Source: CAZUZS01 sp964624795 (lineage in GTDB: Bacteria > Calditrichota > Calditrichia > RBG-13-44-9). Taken from it: a DNA stretch of 35,490 nucleotides. Position numbers and translations under genes: made by a program. The notes under the pieces are model-generated. The model did not search any database. It was not told the origin of the DNA and saw only the letters and a list, made by a program, of their open reading frames with translations. Positions within the stretch are counted from its first letter, which is position 1; the number at the start of each line of letters is the position of its first letter. This document shows, piece by piece, positions 34,700-35,490 of the stretch. The stretch covers positions 1-35,490 of the forward strand of contig CAZUZS010000055.1 of the NCBI GenBank assembly GCA_964624795.1. The letters are read 5' to 3'.

Positions 34700-34926
34700 A
34701 GTGCCTCCACGAAGTTTAGTTGTACTTTGTTAGTTAATTAATTGTTACTGTTTGGTTCAAAAACAATAATTAATGCAAAGTCTGTTAAGAGTATATTTCA
34801 GTTGCGTTACTAATCTATTGGTTCTGTGCTATATAGCCGTACCCGATCAGATGCCGGAAACAAAAAACGAAATGGATAAAAAATGATAACAGTGGTGTAG
34901 AAACCTGAGAATATCTCAATTTATGA

Positions 34927-35370
34927 TCATTCTGTGCTTACAAGAAATTCAGAAACAATAACCTCCATACCTTGTTGAGAAGGAATGAATTTTACTTCGT
35001 CGACTAAATTTCTTACCAGGAAAACGCCCCTGCCACCTTCCTTCCATAAATTTTCAGGATCGGTGGGATTTTCGAGAGAGGTAGGATCAAATCCGTCACC
35101 TTCATCTTTGACGGAAACTTCTACTTTGTCTTGATGAAAGGCGACTTTCAGTATAACCTTTTTATCTGAGATTAATTTGTTGCCATGAACAATGGCATTA
35201 TTTGCCAATTCTGTTAAGACTATGGCCATATTATCCGATTGTTCTTCGCTAAGACCTGCTTTTTGGGAAATATATTGTGAAAACGCTTCTACCTTTTTCA
35301 ATTCGCTCAAGTCGCTTTGGATTATCAACAACTCTTCATTTGTCCGGATTGATTTTGGTTTGGTTCTCAT
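34927..35370 (-). CDS. RsbW/SpoIIAB-like ATP-binding protein (anti-sigma kinase type)
   Basis: A 147-residue protein consisting of one HATPase_c_2 domain of the GHKL type. The N-box is LTELANNAIVHGNK (N57/N58), the G1 box VKDEGDGFDP (D89, G91, G93) and the lid GGRGVFLVRNLVDEV. Such serine kinases phosphorylate STAS antagonists and hold sigma factors or other targets in partner-switching modules. It has no STAS or PP2C neighbour inside the window edge, although a STAS protein is encoded at 11620. The gene reads toward the TonB receptor gene, with a gap of 227 bases. It may be part of an operon extending beyond the window only if other promoters exist; a promoter-like sequence lies just upstream. 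Confidence 0.87.
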   Translation of the reverse strand: MRTKPKSIRTNEELLIIQSDLSELKKVEAFSQYISQKAGLSEEQSDNMAIVLTELANNAIVHGNKLISDKKVILKVAFHQDKVEVSVKDEGDGFDPTSLENPTDPENLWKEGGRGVFLVRNLVDEVKFIPSQQGMEVIVSEFLVSTE

Positions 35371-35405
35371 TTTGTATTGATTGAATCCCCATTCTTATTC
35401 AAAAA

Positions 35406-35432
35406 TTTATATAAAGGTAATATATTTGTCAA
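35406..35432 (-). promoter_or_regulatory. Candidate sigma-70-type promoter
   Basis: On the minus strand TTGACA (35432-35427) is followed after 15 bases by TATAAA (35411-35406), or after 17 bases by TAAATT. The site lies about 36 bases before the ATG of the RsbW-like gene. The -35 box is a perfect match, but the region is so AT-rich that chance matches are likely. Confidence 0.4.
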
Positions 35433-35490
35433 ATATAAAATATATTTTTTAAAAAATGAAGGATATTTCTTTCGTTTTTGTATATGGTAA

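Noticed and set aside
1..35490. CRISPR arrays, tRNA or rRNA genes, insertion sequences
   Set aside because: No regularly spaced repeats, cloverleaf-like intergenic sequence or transposase-like frame was seen.

Overview
The window looks like chromosome of a Gram-negative bacterium, probably of the wider FCB group (a Calditrichota, KSB1 or Marinimicrobia-like lineage). That placement is inference. It rests on a TonB-dependent receptor with an N-terminal carboxypeptidase-regulatory-like domain, outer-membrane barrel proteins, TTG starts, and an XrtA-type exopolysaccharide (EPS) gene set. I see no rRNA or tRNA gene, CRISPR array, insertion sequence or phage gene.

Left part (1-9073). The 3' end of an outer-membrane barrel gene is followed by a translationally coupled signalling pair: an HDOD protein and a large GAF-PAS-kinase-receiver protein whose phospho-acceptor histidine position is glycine. 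Next come a small minus-strand HicB/HicA-like pair, an acyl-ACP thioesterase, a tandem universal stress protein and an OPT-family oligopeptide transporter with a clear intrinsic terminator.

Centre (9532-26613). A long plus-strand EPS locus holds, in order: polyprenyl-phosphate sugar phosphotransferase, DUF3473-type polysaccharide deacetylase, STAS-domain protein, Wza-like export protein, Wzc-like co-polymerase/tyrosine kinase, FemAB-like transferase, membrane GT2 glycosyltransferase, Wzx-type flippase, second polysaccharide deacetylase, heparinase II/III-family protein, aminoglycoside-phosphotransferase-like kinase and two GT4 glycosyltransferases. Together they would prime a lipid-linked sugar, extend and flip it, control chain length, export the polymer and modify or trim it. 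The gene set resembles the XrtA/PEP-CTERM-associated EPS loci of Proteobacteria, but no exosortase and no Wzy-type polymerase lies in the window.

Right part (26705-35490). All genes are on the minus strand. A three-gene operon encodes a membrane-anchored rhodanese, a membrane histidine kinase and an NtrC-type sigma-54 activator, converging on the EPS locus. Then come a secreted nucleotide pyrophosphatase/phosphodiesterase-like enzyme, a TonB-dependent receptor with a strong terminator, and an RsbW/SpoIIAB-like ATP-binding protein with a plausible promoter.

The points most worth following are the histidine-less hybrid kinase, the rhodanese-kinase-activator operon beside the EPS locus, the STAS protein with an unrecognised C-terminal domain inside that locus (with an RsbW-like kinase elsewhere in the window), the phosphotransferase lacking its usual N-terminal membrane helices, and several short palindromes in promoter-like positions.
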